A stretch of 8,980 nucleotides of DNA from Actinomycetota bacterium. GTDB taxonomy: Bacteria > Actinomycetota > Actinomycetes > JACCUZ01. The stretch lies in the NCBI GenBank assembly GCA_030841195.1, contig JAVEDA010000249.1:1-8980 (forward strand), in the 5' to 3' direction. The position numbers were made by a program, and so were the translations under genes. Positions 7,791-8,980 of this stretch are shown here, piece after piece (positions within the stretch are counted from its first letter, which is position 1; each line of letters begins with the position of its first letter). A model generated the notes under the pieces. It was not told where the DNA came from, searched no databases, and saw nothing but the letters and a program-made list of their open reading frames with translations.

Positions 7791-8384
7791 GTGGCACGTC
7801 AACGACCGATCGCGGGACAGCGCTCCCGGCGTACGGCGGTGCTGGAGCGCCCCGTCGCCTCAGAGCCGATGTGGGACGAGAAGGACCGGCCGGCTCGCGA
7901 GGCCACCCGTCTGGACCCGCTGCTGCTGGTCGCCGGCCTGGTGGTCGCGATCCTGCTGGTGACGGCCGGGCTGCTCACCGTGCGGGCCCGCGGCGCCGAC
8001 CGGGTCGAGCAGGCCCGCACCGACGCCACCGCCGCGGCGGAGGCGACCGCGGTGGACCTTCTCTCTTATGACTACCGGCACCTGGACCGGGACTTCGCCC
8101 GGGCCCGGGCCGGGCTGACTGGGGGCTTCGTCGACGACTACGCCAAGACCACCCGGACGGTGGTGCGCCCGACGGCCACCGAGGTCAGGGCCGTGGTGAA
8201 GGCCGACGTGGCCGCCTCCTCGGTCGTGCGGGCCGACCAGAACCGGGTGGTGGTGCTGCTGTTCATGAACCAGACCACGACATCGACCCGGCTGGACGCC
8301 CCGAAGGTCGACCTGAACCGGGTCCGGCTGACCATGGACCGGGTGCACGGCCGCTGGCTGGTGAGCAAGGTCGTCGCCCTCTAG
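7791..8384 (+). CDS. Mce-associated membrane protein (second of two)
   Basis: A 197-residue protein with a roughly 42-residue charged, Arg-rich cytoplasmic N-terminus, one membrane helix (about 43-64) and an exported domain. The exported part opens with an Ala-rich helix (about 70-90), then DYRHLDRD (94-101), and ends with GRWLVS (187-192). These landmarks align with the preceding gene at similar distances from the membrane helix, so the two are probably paralogues from an old tandem duplication. The long N-terminus is specific to this copy. It belongs to the group of Mce-associated proteins thought to assist MCE transporters; its exact role is unknown. The GTG start is set by GGAGG (7781-7785), and the ten-base spacing keeps it in the operon. 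It contains no cysteine. Confidence 0.88.
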   Translation: MARQRPIAGQRSRRTAVLERPVASEPMWDEKDRPAREATRLDPLLLVAGLVVAILLVTAGLLTVRARGADRVEQARTDATAAAEATAVDLLSYDYRHLDRDFARARAGLTGGFVDDYAKTTRTVVRPTATEVRAVVKADVAASSVVRADQNRVVVLLFMNQTTTSTRLDAPKVDLNRVRLTMDRVHGRWLVSKVVAL

Positions 8385-8464
8385 AGGTTCCCGGATCGAG
8401 CGGAGGTGCTTGACGGGGACGCCCAGGGGGGTCATCCTGCTCGCGCCGTGACAATTGCACTGAC

Positions 8465-8495
8465 GGCCCTGCGCCCGCACGGGCGCCGGAGGGCC
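8465..8495 (+). terminator. GC-rich terminator-like hairpin after the mce operon
   Basis: GGCCCT (8465-8470) pairs with AGGGCC (8490-8495), and GCGCCC (8471-8476) pairs with GGGCGC (8481-8486). This gives 12 base pairs with a GCAC loop and a three-base bulge (8487-8489) on the 3' side. It lies 80 bases after the last mce-associated stop. No T-run follows, so it is either a T-tract-free terminator of the kind proposed for high-GC actinobacteria or a structure with another role. It ends two bases before the -35 box of the rpoB promoter. Confidence 0.55.
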
Positions 8496-8497
8496 AC

Positions 8498-8526
8498 TTG
8501 AGGTCGGCGTGCCCAGCGGGTATGCT
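8498..8526 (+). promoter_or_regulatory. sigma-70-type promoter of rpoB
   Basis: A -35 box TTGAGG (8498-8503) is separated by 17 bases from a -10 box TATGCT (8521-8526). The -35 matches TTGACA at four positions, including TTGA. The -10 matches TATAAT at four positions, including the key first two and the last. Transcription would start near 8532-8535, giving a leader of about 95 nt before the rpoB start codon. This is the best promoter-like arrangement in the gap 8385-8627. Confidence 0.7.
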
Positions 8527-8553
8527 GTCGCTTTGCGCTGCCATCTGACCTGA

Positions 8554-8574
8554 CCCTGGGCAATTTGCCCCGGG
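8554..8574 (+). other. small stem-loop in the rpoB leader
   Basis: CCC (8554-8556) and GGGC (8558-8561) pair with GCCC (8567-8570) and GGG (8572-8574) around an AATTT loop, with one T/C mismatch. It would lie about 20 nt into the leader transcript. It may affect transcript stability or early elongation, but no function can be assigned from the sequence alone. Confidence 0.35.
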
Positions 8575-8616
8575 CGGTCCGGCATGCGCGCTCGCAGAGA
8601 GTCCGGCAGCCCTCGG

Positions 8617-8621
8617 AAGGA
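8617..8621 (+). promoter_or_regulatory. ribosome binding site deciding the rpoB TTG start
   Basis: AAGGA (within GGAAGGA, 8615-8621) lies six bases before the TTG at 8628. No ATG or GTG between this site and the conserved RpoB block is in frame, so it supports TTG as the start. Confidence 0.75.
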
Positions 8622-8627
8622 CCCCTC

Positions 8628-8980
8628 TTGGCCGCCTCGCGCACCGCCAGCAAGCCCACCAACAGCCCCGCCAAGAACGGCACCAGCAGCACCGCCCCCC
8701 GGCGCATCTCGTTCGCGAAGATCCGCGAGCCGCTCGAAGTCCCGAACCTCCTCGCCCTCCAGACCGACAGCTTCGACACGCTGCTCGGCAACGAGAAGTG
8801 GCGGGCCCGGGTCGAGCAGGCCCAGAAGGACGGCCGGGACGACGTCCCCACGTCCTCCGGCCTCGAGGAGATCTTCGAGGAGATCAGCCCGATCGAGGAC
8901 TTCCAGGGCACCATGTCCCTGTCGTTCCGCGACCACCGGTTCGAGCCTCCGAAGTACTCGATCGAGGACTGCAAGGAGCG
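8628..8980 (+). CDS. rpoB: DNA-directed RNA polymerase beta subunit, N-terminal part
   Basis: The first 117 residues of RpoB, the beta subunit of RNA polymerase, are present; the rest lies beyond the window. A poorly conserved Ser/Thr/Asn/Lys-rich head (residues 1-24) precedes RRISFAKIREPLEVPNLLAL (25-44). Then come GLEEIFEEISPIEDF (78-92) and FRDHRFEPPKYSIEDCK (100-116), all highly typical of actinobacterial RpoB. The start is a TTG, as annotated for mycobacterial rpoB, with AAGGA six bases upstream. The first in-frame ATG lies inside conserved sequence (residue 96) and cannot be the start. The gene has its own promoter and leader, so it should be expressed independently of the mce operon, with some read-through possible. 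Confidence 0.97.
   Translation, partial: MAASRTASKPTNSPAKNGTSSTAPRRISFAKIREPLEVPNLLALQTDSFDTLLGNEKWRARVEQAQKDGRDDVPTSSGLEEIFEEISPIEDFQGTMSLSFRDHRFEPPKYSIEDCKE

Noticed and set aside
8410..8438. Second promoter: TTGACG, 17 bases, CATCCT
   Set aside because: The -35 is good, but the -10 matches only three of six positions and a transcript would pass through the strong hairpin before rpoB. It is possible but not supported.
8448..8460. CRP-like site GTGACAATTGCAC
   Set aside because: The half-site spacing is one base short of the GTGA-N6-TCAC pattern and the inner bases do not match.
8406..8500. Short leader peptide frames starting at GTG 8406 or TTG 8410
   Set aside because: GGAGG lies too close to these codons, and neither peptide has attenuation-type codon runs or a recognisable sequence.
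7860..8936. 358-codon open frame on the minus strand spanning the gap before rpoB
   Set aside because: It runs antisense to the second Mce-associated gene, the promoter region and the conserved RpoB start, with shadow-type composition.
1..8980. Mobile elements, CRISPR arrays, tRNA or toxin-antitoxin genes
   Set aside because: No transposase, terminal inverted repeats, spaced direct repeats or tRNA-like folds were seen; base composition looks uniform along the operon.

Overview
The window is a high-GC actinobacterial chromosome segment with every gene on the + strand. It holds the distal part of an MCE (mammalian cell entry) lipid-import operon followed by the start of rpoB. GC-rich third codon positions, GTG/TTG starts, a complete mceA-F gene set and the RpoB N-terminus all point to Actinomycetia. 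The RpoB and Mce sequences remind me of Nocardioidaceae and other Propionibacteriales, but that placement is from memory and was not tested.

Layout: 1-294 is the C-terminal end of a YrbE/MlaE-type permease (the YrbEB position). Six MCE-domain genes follow in the canonical order mceA (299-1597), mceB (1594-2616), mceC (2616-3614), mceD (3611-4729), mceE (4726-5973; a lipoprotein) and mceF (5970-7286). Two small paralogous Mce-associated membrane proteins come next (about 7250-7780 and 7791-8384). The 243-nt gap 8385-8627 carries a strong terminator-like hairpin directly abutting a good sigma-70-type promoter, then a leader with a small stem-loop. rpoB starts at a TTG (8628) and runs off the window.

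How it works together: the permease, with a partner permease and an Mkl/MceG-type ATPase expected upstream, would power a six-subunit MceA-F assembly. The N-terminal MCE domains should form a ring, and the long helical C-terminal parts a tunnel through the periplasm-like space that carries hydrophobic substrates such as fatty acids or sterols. The Mce-associated proteins probably stabilise or regulate the complex. Almost every gene junction is a 1-4 nt overlap, so the proteins are likely made by coupled translation from one transcript.

I see no sign of an unknown defence, mobile or CRISPR system. The points most worth a second look are the location of the mce operon immediately before rpoB, the compact terminator/promoter junction, the pairing of cysteines in all MCE subunits except MceC, and the tandem Mce-associated pair.
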